Notes under the pieces: model-generated
Seen by the model: the letters and a program-made list of their open reading frames with translations, nothing else
Told to the model about the DNA's origin: nothing
Databases searched by the model: none
Made by a program: the position numbers and the translations under genes
Assembly: GCF_039595395.1 (NCBI RefSeq)
Contig: NZ_JBCNLP010000001.1
Coordinates: forward strand, 2,604,001 to 2,668,000
DNA: 64,000 nt
Source: Novosphingobium sp.
GTDB taxonomy: Bacteria; Pseudomonadota; Alphaproteobacteria; Sphingomonadales; Sphingomonadaceae
Reading direction: 5' to 3'
Shown: positions 1-7,835 of the stretch, piece by piece
How the letters are laid out: each line of letters starts with the position of its first letter
Position numbering within the stretch: the first letter of the stretch is position 1

Positions 1-66
1 CTCCAGCAGGTCATCGACTTGGGGCGACAGCCCGGCGGGTTCTGCTATGACGCGCGCGATGAGCAC
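1..66 (-). CDS. serB: phosphoserine phosphatase SerB, N-terminal fragment (runs off left edge)
   Basis: The reverse strand from 66 to 1 reads an open frame of exactly 22 codons beginning with GTG and giving MLIARVIAEPAG followed by LSPQVDDLLE. This N-terminus resembles SerB, which dephosphorylates phosphoserine in the last step of serine synthesis. A strong Shine-Dalgarno (GGAAAGGA) lies about 9 bases upstream of the GTG and decides the start. The gene is head-to-head with miaA, and the two 5' coding ends overlap by 8-20 bases depending on the miaA start. Only 22 residues are visible, so the identification rests on N-terminal similarity and the neighbour. Confidence 0.55.
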   Translation of the reverse strand, partial: MLIARVIAEPAGLSPQVDDLLE

Positions 67-1033
67 CGTTGATCCTTTCCAAACCATTCCGGACGAGAGC
101 CGCCCGCCGCTGGCGCTCATTGCAGGGCCGACCGCCAGCGGCAAGAGCGATTATGCCATAAAGCTGGCCGAAGCCTTGGCGACGCAGGGCCGGAGCGCGG
201 TGATCGTCAATGCCGACAGCGCCCAGCTTTATGCCGATCTGCCGATTCTGTCCGCCGCCCCCTCGCCCGAGGATGCCGCGCGCGTGCCGCACCGGCTCTA
301 TGGCGCATGGGATGGCGCACAGGGCTGCTCTGCTGCCGATTGGGCCGAGCGGGCGCGACAGGAAATCGCCAAGGCGCATCAGGCAGGGCAAGTGCCCATT
401 CTGGTGGGTGGCACGGGGCTCTATATACGCACCTTGCTGGATGGCATTGCCCCGGTGCCTGCCATCGATCCGGCAATCCGCGATGCGGTGCGCGCCCTCC
501 CCGTCGCCGAGGCCCATTCCGCCCTGACGCACGAAGACCCCGAACGCGCCGCCCTGCTCAACCCCGCCGATACCACCCGCGTCGCGCGCGCGCTGGAGGT
601 GGTGCGCTCCACCGGCCATTCGCTGGCCTATTGGCAGGCGCATAAGGAGGGCGGGATCGGGAATGCGGTCACGCTCCATCCGCTGATCCTGCTGCCGAAC
701 CGCGACTGGCTCTATGAGCGCTGCGACCGCCGCTTCGGCCTGATGATCGAGGGCGGCGCCATCGCCGAAGTCGAGGCTCTGCTCGCCCGCCACCTGCCCC
801 CCGATCTGCCCGTGATGCGCGCCATCGGAGTCGCGGACGTCGCTGACTATCTTTCAGGCACCCTGACCCTCGACGAAGCAATCATGCGCGGCGCGCAGGC
901 CACGCGCAATTATGCCAAGCGGCAATACACCTGGCTGCGCCACCAGCCCCCCGCCGATTGGCCCCGCTTTGCGCCCGAAAGCCATGAAAATTCCGACATC
1001 GCCAGACATTTTGATCGATTGTTACAACAATAG
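47..1033 (+). CDS. miaA: tRNA dimethylallyltransferase MiaA
   Basis: A 328-residue protein of normal MiaA length. It transfers the dimethylallyl group of DMAPP to the exocyclic amine of A37 in tRNAs that read UNN codons. The P-loop is clear near residues 26-34 (AGPTASGKS), followed by the conserved VNADSAQLY and the VGGTGLYIR motifs, and near the C-terminus by ATRNYAKRQYTWLR. A second in-frame ATG at 59 is an equally plausible start. Its 5' end overlaps the divergent serB start, so the real start may be the later ATG. The downstream ilvB promoter begins 4 bases after the stop codon. Confidence 0.95.
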   Translation: MTRAMSTVDPFQTIPDESRPPLALIAGPTASGKSDYAIKLAEALATQGRSAVIVNADSAQLYADLPILSAAPSPEDAARVPHRLYGAWDGAQGCSAADWAERARQEIAKAHQAGQVPILVGGTGLYIRTLLDGIAPVPAIDPAIRDAVRALPVAEAHSALTHEDPERAALLNPADTTRVARALEVVRSTGHSLAYWQAHKEGGIGNAVTLHPLILLPNRDWLYERCDRRFGLMIEGGAIAEVEALLARHLPPDLPVMRAIGVADVADYLSGTLTLDEAIMRGAQATRNYAKRQYTWLRHQPPADWPRFAPESHENSDIARHFDRLLQQ

Positions 1034-1036
1034 CTG

Positions 1037-1065
1037 TTGACAGGATATTTTTAGTCTTCTACCTG
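1037..1065 (+). promoter_or_regulatory. candidate sigma-70 promoter for ilvBN
   Basis: A perfect TTGACA -35 element (1037-1042) is followed by a 17-base spacer and TACCTG (1060-1065) as a weak -10 element. It sits directly after the miaA stop. The predicted transcription start, about 1072, lies only a few bases before the ATG of the leader ORF at 1075, which would make that leader nearly leaderless. Confidence 0.45.
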
Positions 1066-1074
1066 CCTCCCAGC

Positions 1075-1221
1075 ATGTCGCAAGGCGTGCTTTGGATGCT
1101 TGCGCATCCGGCCCCGCCCCCTGGGAAAATCGCGATAATCGGCGCTTTGGGGGGTTGCATCTTGTGCAGCACGGGCCCAACGCAAGCGCCTTTGCGTGAA
1201 CCGCGCCCCCGTGGCGCATGA
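1075..1221 (+). CDS. possible ilvB leader ORF (48 codons)
   Basis: A short ORF between the candidate promoter and ilvB. It contains a run rich in isoleucine and leucine (KIAIIGALGGCIL, with a rare ATA codon) around codons 18-30. A perfect small hairpin (ACGCAA at 1180-1185 pairing with TTGCGT at 1192-1197) lies inside its 3' part, and its TGA ends 24 bases before the ilvB start. Ile/Val/Leu-rich leader peptides that control ilv operons by attenuation are known in proteobacteria. This one is long and its codon bias is modest, so the assignment is tentative; it may be untranslated leader RNA. Confidence 0.3.
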   Translation: MSQGVLWMLAHPAPPPGKIAIIGALGGCILCSTGPTQAPLREPRPRGA

Positions 1222-1245
1222 TGATTGATACAGAAGGAAGTCACC

Positions 1246-2988
1246 GTGACCGAAGAGCGCAGCGGCGCCCAGATCCTCGTTGAAAGCCTGGTTCGTCAGG
1301 ACGTGGAATTTGTGTTCGGCTATCCGGGCGGTGCGGTACTTCCCATCTATGACGCGCTATTCGGCGAAGAGCGCCTGCGCCATATTCTCGTCCGCCACGA
1401 AGCGGGTGCGGCCCATGCCGCCGAAGGCTATGCGCGCTCCACCGGCAAGCCGGGCGTGGTGCTGGTCACCAGCGGTCCGGGCGCGACCAATGCCGTCACC
1501 GGCATTGCCGATGCTTTCCTCGATTCGATTCCGCTGGTGGTCATCACCGGCCAGGTCGGCACCCCGCTGATCGGCTCTGACGCGTTTCAGGAGGCCGATA
1601 CGGTCGGCATCACGCGTCATTGCTGCAAGCACAACTATCTGGTGAAGGACCCGGCGAACCTCGCCGCCGTGATCGATGAGGCCTTCCAGATCGCCACCAC
1701 CGGCCGCCCCGGCCCGGTCGTGATCGACATCCCCAAGGATGTGCAGATCGCCACGGCGATGTTCCCCGAAGGTCCGGTGCAGCGCCGCAACCGCTACTCG
1801 CCGCAAATCGCGGGTGGCGAGGCCGAGATCGCCCAGGCCATCGATCTGATCGCCAAGGCCAAAGCTCCGGTGTTTTACACGGGCGGCGGCGTGATCAACT
1901 CGGGGCCCCGCGCCAGCGAGCTGCTGCGCGAGCTGCAGGCGATCACCAAGGCGCCGGTCACCTCGACGCTGATGGGTCTGGGCGCCTTCCCGGCGGATCA
2001 TGAGGACTGGCTGGGCATGCTGGGCATGCACGGCACCTATGAAGCCAATTGGGCGATGAACCAGGCCGATCTGATCATTTGCGTCGGCGCGCGTTTCGAT
2101 GACCGCGTGACGGGCCGTCTGGACGCTTTTGCGCCCAATTCGATCAAGATCCACATCGATATCGACCGCGCCAGCGTCAACAAGACGGTGCGTGTCGATC
2201 TGCCGATCATCGGCGATTGCGCCACGGTGCTGCAGCAGATCCTCGACGGGTGGAAGGGCCGCAAGGCTCAGGATCTCACCGCGTGGAAGGCGCGGGTGAC
2301 CGAATGGCGCGCCAAGAAGTCGCTCTCCTATGCCGAGAACCCCGCTGCCATCCCGCCGCAGCGCGCCATCGAGCGTCTGTTCGAGCTGACCCGCGCGCAT
2401 GATCCGATCATCAGCACCGAGGTTGGCCAGCATCAGATGTGGGCGGCGCAGCACTTCCACTTCTTCGGCCCCAACAAGTGGCTGACGAGCGGCGGTCTGG
2501 GCACGATGGGTTACGGCCTGCCCGCCATCATCGGCGCTCAGCTCGGCAACCCCGGCAAGCTGTGCATCGACATTGCCGGTGAAGCCAGCATCCAGATGAA
2601 CATTCAGGAGCTGGGCACCGCCACGCAGTATCGCCTGCCGGTCAAGATCTTCATCCTCAACAATGAGTGGATGGGCATGGTCCGCCAGTGGCAGGAGCTG
2701 ACCTATGAGAGCCGCTATTCGAACTCCTATTCGGACAGCCTGCCCGATTTCGTGAAGCTGGCGCAGGCCTATGGCTGGAAGGGCATCTCGATCGAGAACG
2801 AAGGCCAGCTGGACGCGGGCATTCAGGAGATGATCGACTATGACGGCCCGGTGATCGTCGATTGCCGCGTCGCCAAGGACGCCAACTGCTTCCCGATGAT
2901 CCCGAGCGGCGCGGCGCATACCGATATGCTGCTGCCCGGCGATGTGGTCACCGGCACCATGGACGACAGCGCCAAGGCTCTGGTGTAA
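1246..2988 (+). CDS. ilvB: acetolactate synthase, large (catalytic) subunit
   Basis: A 580-residue thiamine-diphosphate enzyme that condenses two pyruvates, or pyruvate with 2-oxobutyrate, as the first common step of valine, leucine and isoleucine synthesis. The start chosen is GTG at 1246, preceded by AAGGAAG at good spacing; a TTG at 1225 is also in frame but has no better ribosome site. The sequence shows FVFGYPGGAVLPIYD, the catalytic Glu region RHEAGAAHAAEGYAR, the FAD/TPP middle domain, and the C-terminal TPP domain with GLGTMGYGLPAIIGA and NNEWMGMVRQWQ. It is intact, in contrast to the downstream ilvC. ilvN follows after 5 bases, consistent with an IlvBN holoenzyme. Confidence 0.96.
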   Translation: MTEERSGAQILVESLVRQDVEFVFGYPGGAVLPIYDALFGEERLRHILVRHEAGAAHAAEGYARSTGKPGVVLVTSGPGATNAVTGIADAFLDSIPLVVITGQVGTPLIGSDAFQEADTVGITRHCCKHNYLVKDPANLAAVIDEAFQIATTGRPGPVVIDIPKDVQIATAMFPEGPVQRRNRYSPQIAGGEAEIAQAIDLIAKAKAPVFYTGGGVINSGPRASELLRELQAITKAPVTSTLMGLGAFPADHEDWLGMLGMHGTYEANWAMNQADLIICVGARFDDRVTGRLDAFAPNSIKIHIDIDRASVNKTVRVDLPIIGDCATVLQQILDGWKGRKAQDLTAWKARVTEWRAKKSLSYAENPAAIPPQRAIERLFELTRAHDPIISTEVGQHQMWAAQHFHFFGPNKWLTSGGLGTMGYGLPAIIGAQLGNPGKLCIDIAGEASIQMNIQELGTATQYRLPVKIFILNNEWMGMVRQWQELTYESRYSNSYSDSLPDFVKLAQAYGWKGISIENEGQLDAGIQEMIDYDGPVIVDCRVAKDANCFPMIPSGAAHTDMLLPGDVVTGTMDDSAKALV

Positions 2989-2993
2989 GAGAG

Positions 2994-3521
2994 ATGAACC
3001 AGATGACGAAAATCGAGCAGGAAGCCACCGAGCGCCACGTCCTGATGCTGACGGTGGACAATGAGGCGGGCATTCTGGCCAAGATCGCCGGTCTGTTCAC
3101 CGCGCGTGGCTACAACATCGACAGCCTGACGGTGTCGGAAATCACCGGCGACCATCAGATCAGCCGCATCACCATCGTGACGCATGGCCCGCCTGCCGTG
3201 ATCGACCAGATCCGCGCCCAGCTTGAGCGCCTGATCCCGGTGCACAAGGTCGTCGACCTGACCGAGCAGGGCCCCTACGTCGAGCGCGAGCTGGCCCTGA
3301 TCAAGGTGGTCGGCAAGGGCGAGGCGCGCGTCGAGGCGCTGCGTCTGGCCGAGGTGTTCCGCGCGCGGCCCGTCGACACCACCACCGAAAGTTTCGTGTT
3401 CGAACTGACCGGAACGCCGGAAAAGATCGACAGCTTCGTGGCCCTGATGGGTGACCTCGGGCTGGTCGAGACCGCGCGCACCGGCGTTGTCGGCATGATC
3501 CGGGGCAAGTCCAGCACCTAA
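2994..3521 (+). CDS. ilvN: acetolactate synthase, small (regulatory) subunit
   Basis: A 175-residue regulatory subunit that activates IlvB and confers feedback inhibition by branched-chain amino acids. The N-terminal ACT domain is clear (HVLMLTVDNEAGILAKIAGL, then GYNIDSLTVS, the usual valine-binding motif), followed by the C-terminal ACT-like domain ending in RTGVVGMIRG. Start ATG 2994 lies 5 bases after the ilvB stop with a GAGAG-like ribosome site, so the two are translated from one message. No frame anomaly is seen here. Confidence 0.95.
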   Translation: MNQMTKIEQEATERHVLMLTVDNEAGILAKIAGLFTARGYNIDSLTVSEITGDHQISRITIVTHGPPAVIDQIRAQLERLIPVHKVVDLTEQGPYVERELALIKVVGKGEARVEALRLAEVFRARPVDTTTESFVFELTGTPEKIDSFVALMGDLGLVETARTGVVGMIRGKSST

Positions 3522-3540
3522 GCCCCAGCAAGAGTTGATC

Positions 3541-3566
3541 GGTGCCCCGGTTTCGATTGGGGCACC
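3541..3566 (+). other. intergenic hairpin between ilvN and ilvC
   Basis: GGTGCCCC (3541-3548) pairs perfectly with GGGGCACC (3559-3566) across a 10-base loop. There is no U-run after it, so it is probably an RNA processing or stability element, or a weak terminator that lets ilvBN and ilvC be expressed at different levels, rather than a strong intrinsic terminator. Confidence 0.45.
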
Positions 3567-3650
3567 ACCAAACGTGCCGGTTCTCGCATCCAGGCACATT
3601 CAATCCTGGCCCAGCGCAACGCCAAGCGCGGGCAATGAAAGGGAAGTCCA

Positions 3651-4671
3651 GTGAAAGTCTATTACGACGCCGATGCCGACCTGAACCTGATCACCGGCAA
3701 GAAGATCGCGATCCTTGGTTATGGCTCGCAGGGCCATGCCCACGCCCAGAACCTGCGCGACAGCGGCGTCAAGGAAGTCGCCATCGCCCTGCGTCCCGGC
3801 TCGGCCAGCGCCGCCAAGGCCGAAGCCGCCGGTTTCAAGGTTCTGCCCAACGCCGAAGCCGCCGCCTGGGCCGACGTCGTCATGATCCTGGTGCCCGACG
3901 AGCAGATCAGGCCGCCGTCTATGCCGAAGACGTGCACGCCAACCTCAAGCAGGGCGCCGCGCTGGCCTTCGCCCACGGCTTCAACGTCCACTACGGCCGG
4001 TGATCCCGCGCGAGGACCTCGACGTGATCATGATCGCCCCGAAGGCCCCGGGCCACACCGTGCGCGGCGAATACGTGAAGGGCGGCGGCGTGCCCTGCCT
4101 GATCGCCGTCCACCAGAACGTCACCGGCAACGCGCATGACATCGCCCTGTCCTACGCCTCGGGCGTCGGCGGCGGCCGTGCCGGCATCATCGAGACCAAC
4201 TTCCGCGAAGAAACCGAAACCGACCTGTTCGGCGAGCAGGCCGTGCTGTGCGGCGGCACCGTCGAGCTGATCAAGGCCGGTTTCGAGACGCTGGTCGAAG
4301 CCGGCTACGCGCCGGAAATGGCCTACTTCGAGTGCCTGCACGAGCTGAAGCTGATCGTCGACCTGATCTATGAAGGCGGCATCGCCAACATGAACTACTC
4401 GATCTCGAACAACGCCGAGTACGGCGAATACGTGACCGGCCCGCGCATCGTCACGGAAGAGACCAAGAAGGCCATGAAGCAGGTCCTGACCGACATCCAG
4501 ACGGGCGAATACGCCAAGAGCTTCATCCTCGAGAACAAGGCCGGCGCCCCGACGCTGAAGTCGCGCCGCCGCCTGACGGCCGAGCACCAGATCGAACAGG
4601 TCGGTTCGAAGCTGCGCGCGATGATGCCCTGGATCGGCGCCAACAAGCTGGTCGACCAGTCCAAGAACTAA
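3651..4671 (+). pseudogene. ilvC: ketol-acid reductoisomerase, two single-base deletions
   Basis: IlvC isomerises and reduces 2-acetolactate with NADPH, the second step of valine and leucine synthesis. GTG 3651 follows an AAAGGGAA ribosome site. The NADPH fold (KKIAILGYGSQGHAHAQNL) and the whole C-terminal catalytic region (HELKLIVDLIYEGGIANMNY) are recognisable and intact. The frame breaks twice: near 3905-3912, where VPDEQI should continue into QAAVYAEDVHANLKQ, and near 4000-4003, where HYGR should continue into VIPREDLDVIMIAP. One added base at each place restores a protein of about 340 residues, the family's normal length. No missense decay is visible elsewhere, so sequencing error or a very recent mutation is more likely than an old pseudogene. 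As written, the pathway is interrupted. Confidence 0.9.
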
Positions 4672-4674
4672 GCC

Positions 4675-5877
4675 TTGGAGCCCGGAACCAAACTGGGCCC
4701 GAGTGGACGTGGTCGGCGTGTTGCCCTGAAGGGGCAGCGCGCCGGCGCGTCGTTTGCGCGTGATGAACGCGCACCCTCGCGCCATATATTGATCTGCTTC
4801 CACGATTTTTCGCGTGGCGGCACCGAACGCATCGCCATCGGCATGGCCCGCTTCTGGGTCGAGGCCGGGCATCGCGTCACCATTCTTTGCGGCACCACCG
4901 AGGGGGGCCTGCGCGCCACCGTCGATCCGCGTGTGCAGGTGGTGGAGCTTGATCCGCCCGTGCGCCGCGGCCCGATCTCCCGCCTGCATCTGGGCAAGGC
5001 GATGGCACCGATGCTCGGCAAGATCGATCCCGATATCATCTTCCTGCCCGGCAATTTTCATTTCCCGCTGGTGCTCGCCTTCGGCAAGGCCAAGGGTCGC
5101 GCGAAGATTGTCGCCAAGGTTTCCAACCCCGCCGTGCCCAGCGGGCTGATCGGCAAACCCATCCGCGCCTTGATCCGCCGCTTTGCCCCCGCTGTCGATG
5201 GCATTGCCGCGATGAACAGCGGTCTGGCCCGCGAACTGGCCGAGCTCGCGCCCACGGTGTCCACCGCGACGCTCTACGATCCGATCTATCTCCATCACGA
5301 CATGACCGCCGATGGGCCGCATGCCGATGACGGACGCATCCATCTCCTCTGGGCCGGACGCTTCGAGAAGCAGAAGGATGCCGCGCTCGCGCTGCGCACC
5401 ATTGCCTCGCTCAATGCCATCACCCCTGCCCGGCTGACCATGCTGGGCGATGGCAGCCTGCATCAGGCCATGCTCAGGAAGATCCGCCAGATGGGGCTGT
5501 CCGACGTGGTCGCCACGCCCGGCTATGTGCCCGTGATCGACCCATGGCTGCGCAAGGCCGACGCTTTCCTCTGCACCTCGCATTTCGAGGGCGGCCCGGC
5601 GGTGGCGGTTGAGGCTCTGGCGCATGGCGTGCCGGTGATCTCCACCGATTGCTCGCATTTCCTGCATGACATCATGACCATCCCCGAAGCGGGCACGCTG
5701 GTCCCCACCCGCAACCCGCAGGATCTGGCGCAAGCCGTGATCGAGGTGACCCGGCGCGGCCCTCCCCCGCTGGCGGATCTGCAGGGCCTGATCGCCCATC
5801 TGGAGCCGGAGGTCTGCGCGCAAGCCTATCTCGACTGGTTCGAGACAGTGCTGGAGCACGACAAAACGCCCGCGTAG
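4675..5877 (+). CDS. GT4-family glycosyltransferase
   Basis: A 400-residue GT-B glycosyltransferase. The N-terminal acceptor lobe begins around residue 36 with HILICFHDFSRGGTERIA. The C-terminal nucleotide-sugar lobe contains HLLWAGRFEKQKD, MLGDGSLHQAM and the catalytic E-x7-E region FEGGPAVAVEALAHGVPVIS. The only upstream start in frame is TTG at 4675, 3 bases after the ilvC stop, so the first 35 residues are uncertain. It sits alone between ilvC and leuA. It could serve surface polysaccharide synthesis, like the EPS genes from 11 kb onward, but the acceptor cannot be told from the sequence. Confidence 0.85.
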   Translation: MEPGTKLGPSGRGRRVALKGQRAGASFARDERAPSRHILICFHDFSRGGTERIAIGMARFWVEAGHRVTILCGTTEGGLRATVDPRVQVVELDPPVRRGPISRLHLGKAMAPMLGKIDPDIIFLPGNFHFPLVLAFGKAKGRAKIVAKVSNPAVPSGLIGKPIRALIRRFAPAVDGIAAMNSGLARELAELAPTVSTATLYDPIYLHHDMTADGPHADDGRIHLLWAGRFEKQKDAALALRTIASLNAITPARLTMLGDGSLHQAMLRKIRQMGLSDVVATPGYVPVIDPWLRKADAFLCTSHFEGGPAVAVEALAHGVPVISTDCSHFLHDIMTIPEAGTLVPTRNPQDLAQAVIEVTRRGPPPLADLQGLIAHLEPEVCAQAYLDWFETVLEHDKTPA

Positions 5878-5893
5878 TCTAGGGCAGGCATTC

Positions 5894-5929
5894 GAAGGCG
5901 GTTTTTGCTTTACAGGCCGCGCCGCCTTC
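5894..5929 (+). terminator. inverted repeat after the glycosyltransferase gene
   Basis: GAAGGCGG (5894-5901) and CCGCCTTC (5922-5929) form a perfect 8-base stem over a 20-base loop just after the GT4 stop. There is no 3' U-run. It may slow or end readthrough from ilvC/GT4 into the leuA leader, and it overlaps the candidate leu promoter. Confidence 0.35.
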
Positions 5930-5937
5930 ATCATAGG
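5909..5937 (+). promoter_or_regulatory. candidate sigma-70 promoter of the leu leader
   Basis: TTTACA (5909-5914), a 17-base spacer and CATAGG (5932-5937). The predicted start near 5944 falls two bases before the leader ATG. A nearly leaderless leader peptide also fits the ilvB arrangement upstream and is the known configuration of the trpL leader in rhizobia. Confidence 0.4.
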
Positions 5938-5945
5938 CTGAGTGC

Positions 5946-5996
5946 ATGATCTTCAAGCTGACCCTCGCGCTACGACTTATCCGCCCTTGGGCGTGA
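5946..5996 (+). CDS. leuL: leucine leader peptide
   Basis: A 16-residue ORF (MIFKLTLALRLIRPWA) upstream of leuA. Its core LTLALRL uses four different leucine codons (CTG, CTC, CTA, CTT), including CTA, which is rare in such GC-rich DNA. Its 3' end runs into the first arm of an inverted repeat (5984-5993 with 6030-6039). This is the classical layout of a ribosome-mediated attenuator: scarcity of charged tRNA-Leu would stall the ribosome in the leader and change RNA folding before leuA. Leucine leader attenuation of leuA is known in proteobacteria; the working here is inferred. Confidence 0.65.
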   Translation: MIFKLTLALRLIRPWA

Positions 5997-6039
5997 GCGA
6001 GCGCGTGCCCTCTGGCCGCGCGCAAGGAGCGCCCAAGGG
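5984..6039 (+). promoter_or_regulatory. leuA attenuator stem
   Basis: CCCTTGGGCG (5984-5993), overlapping the last codons and stop of the leader ORF, is perfectly complementary to CGCCCAAGGG (6030-6039). Between them GCGCG (6001-6005) can pair with CGCGC around 6018-6022 as a mutually exclusive fold. There is no clear U-run after the second arm, so which fold is the terminating one cannot be decided by eye. Confidence 0.55.
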
Positions 6040-6113
6040 ATTACCGATCAGCCTATCCGATAGCCGCTTGTTGAATGTCGCGCGGCCCCAGTGAAGAGCA
6101 TCAGAGACTTATC

Positions 6114-7795
6114 ATGCCCATGCTGAAAGACCCTTCGGAGAAATACCGCCCATTCCCGGCCATCAATCTGCCCGACCGCACCTGGCCGTCGAAGACCATC
6201 ACCGAGGTGCCGATCTGGTGCAGTTCCGACCTGCGCGACGGCAACCAGTCGCTGATCGAACCGATGGACGCGGCGAAGAAGATGCGCTTCTTCAAGACCC
6301 TGGTGCAGGTCGGCCTGAAGGAAATCGAAGTGGCCTTCCCGTCGGCTTCCGCAGACCGACTTCGACTTCGTCCGCGAGTTGATCGAAGGCAACCACATCC
6401 CGGACGACGTCACCATCCAGGTGCTGACCCAGGCCCGCGAAGACCTGATCACCCGCACCTTCGAATCCCTGCGCGGGGCGGCCATCGTCCACGTCTACAA
6501 CGCCACCGCCCCGTCGTTCCGCCGGGTGGTCTTCGGCATGGAACGCCCGCAGATCCGTGAGATCGCCGAGAATGGCGCCAAGCTGCTGCGCGACAAGCTG
6601 GTGCCGCGCGTACCCGGATACCCAGTGGTCGTTCCAGTACTCGCCGGAAATCTTCAGCTCTACCGAGCTGGAGTTCTCGGTGGAGGTCTGCAACGCGGTG
6701 ATCGACGTCTGGCAACCGACCCCGGACAACAAGATCATCCTCAACCTGCCGGCCACCGTCGAGTGCGCCACGCCGAACGTCTACGCCGACCAGATCGAGT
6801 GGTTCGGCCGCCACGTCGACAAGCGCGACAGCGTGATCATCAGCCTGCACACCCACAACGACCGCGGCACCGGCGTGGCCGCCGCCGAGCTGGGCCTGAT
6901 GGCCGGCGCCGACCGCGTCGAAGGCTGCCTGTTCGGCAACGGCGAGCGCACCGGCAACGTCGACCTGGTGACCCTGGCCTTGAACCTGTACACCCAGGGC
7001 CTCGATCCGCAGCTGGACTTCTCCGACATCGACGCGGTGCGCAAGGTGGTCGAAGACTGCAACCAGTTGCCGGTGCACCCGCGCCATCCATATGTCGGCG
7101 ACCTGGTCTTCACCGCCTTCTCGGGCTCGCACCAGGACGCCATCAAGAAGGGCTTCGCCGCGCAAGAGAAGCGTAACGACGCGCTCTGGGAAGTGCCCTA
7201 CCTGCCCATCGACCCGGCCGACCTGGGCCGCAGCTACGAGGCGGTGATCCGCGTCAACACCCAGTCCGGCAAGGGCGGTTTCGCCTGGGTGATCGAGCAG
7301 GATCAGGGCCTGAAGCTGCCCAAGCGCATGCAGGCCCATTTCAGCCGCCATGTGCAGGATCTGGCCGACGAACTGGGCCGCGAGCTGGTCGCCGCCGACA
7401 TCTGGAACGTGTTCGAGGCGACCTACCGCGTCAACGATCCGCAGCATTTCCAGCTGCTGGATTGGGATGAGACCAAGGGCCCCGATGGCGCGCGCATCTT
7501 CGCGGGCAAGATCGGTGTCGATGGTCAGGAACAGTCGGTGTCGGGTCGCGGCAATGGTCTGATCTCTTCGGTGGTGGCGACGCTGGCGGACAGCTTCGGC
7601 GTCAACCTCTCGGTGAAGGACTATTCCGAGCATGCGCTCTCCGCCGGTTCGGATGCGCGGGCTGCCGCCTATGTCGAATGCACCGGGCCGGAAGGGCAGA
7701 CCATCTGGGGCGTGGGCGTCGATACGGACGTCGCCACCGCCAGTGTGCGCGCCGTGCTGAGCGCCGCCAACACGCTGGTCCTCTCGGGCAAGTAA
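6114..7795 (+). pseudogene. leuA: 2-isopropylmalate synthase, frameshifted and mosaic-looking
   Basis: LeuA condenses acetyl-CoA with 2-oxoisovalerate, the committed step of leucine synthesis. The ATG at 6114 gives MPMLKDPSEKYRPFP, then the catalytic STDLRDGNQ-type motif (here SSDLRDGNQSLIEPMDAAK), LHTHNDRGTGVAAAE and NGERTGNVDLVT, and a C-terminal leucine-binding allosteric domain. Three indels are visible: one extra base near 6350 (FPSAS then QTDFDFVREL), loss of two codons near 6478 (LRGA-KK-AIVH has lost KK), and one extra base near 6611 (VPRYPDTQWSFQYS). Removing the two extra bases restores a protein of about 560 residues. Residues up to about HQDAIKKGF resemble gammaproteobacterial (Pseudomonas) LeuA closely, whereas the C-terminal part is sphingomonad-like. 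Confidence 0.88.
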
Positions 7796-7805
7796 GTGAC
7801 CAAAA

Positions 7806-7833
7806 GGGGCCGGAGCCTTGCGCTTCCGGCCCC
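7806..7833. terminator. bidirectional terminator between convergent genes
   Basis: GGGGCCGGA (7806-7814) pairs perfectly with TCCGGCCCC (7825-7833) over a 10-base loop, with AAAA before it and no long T-run after it. It lies between the leuA stop and the stop of the convergent unknown gene, so it can serve both. Confidence 0.6.
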
Positions 7834-7835
7834 TG

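Noticed and set aside
3991..5934. Long antisense frame across ilvC and the GT4 gene
   Set aside because: Shadow of well-identified genes, with low-complexity Arg/Gly/His composition.
5984..6039. Leucine riboswitch
   Set aside because: The leader peptide with Leu codons explains the structure; no known riboswitch class for leucine fits.
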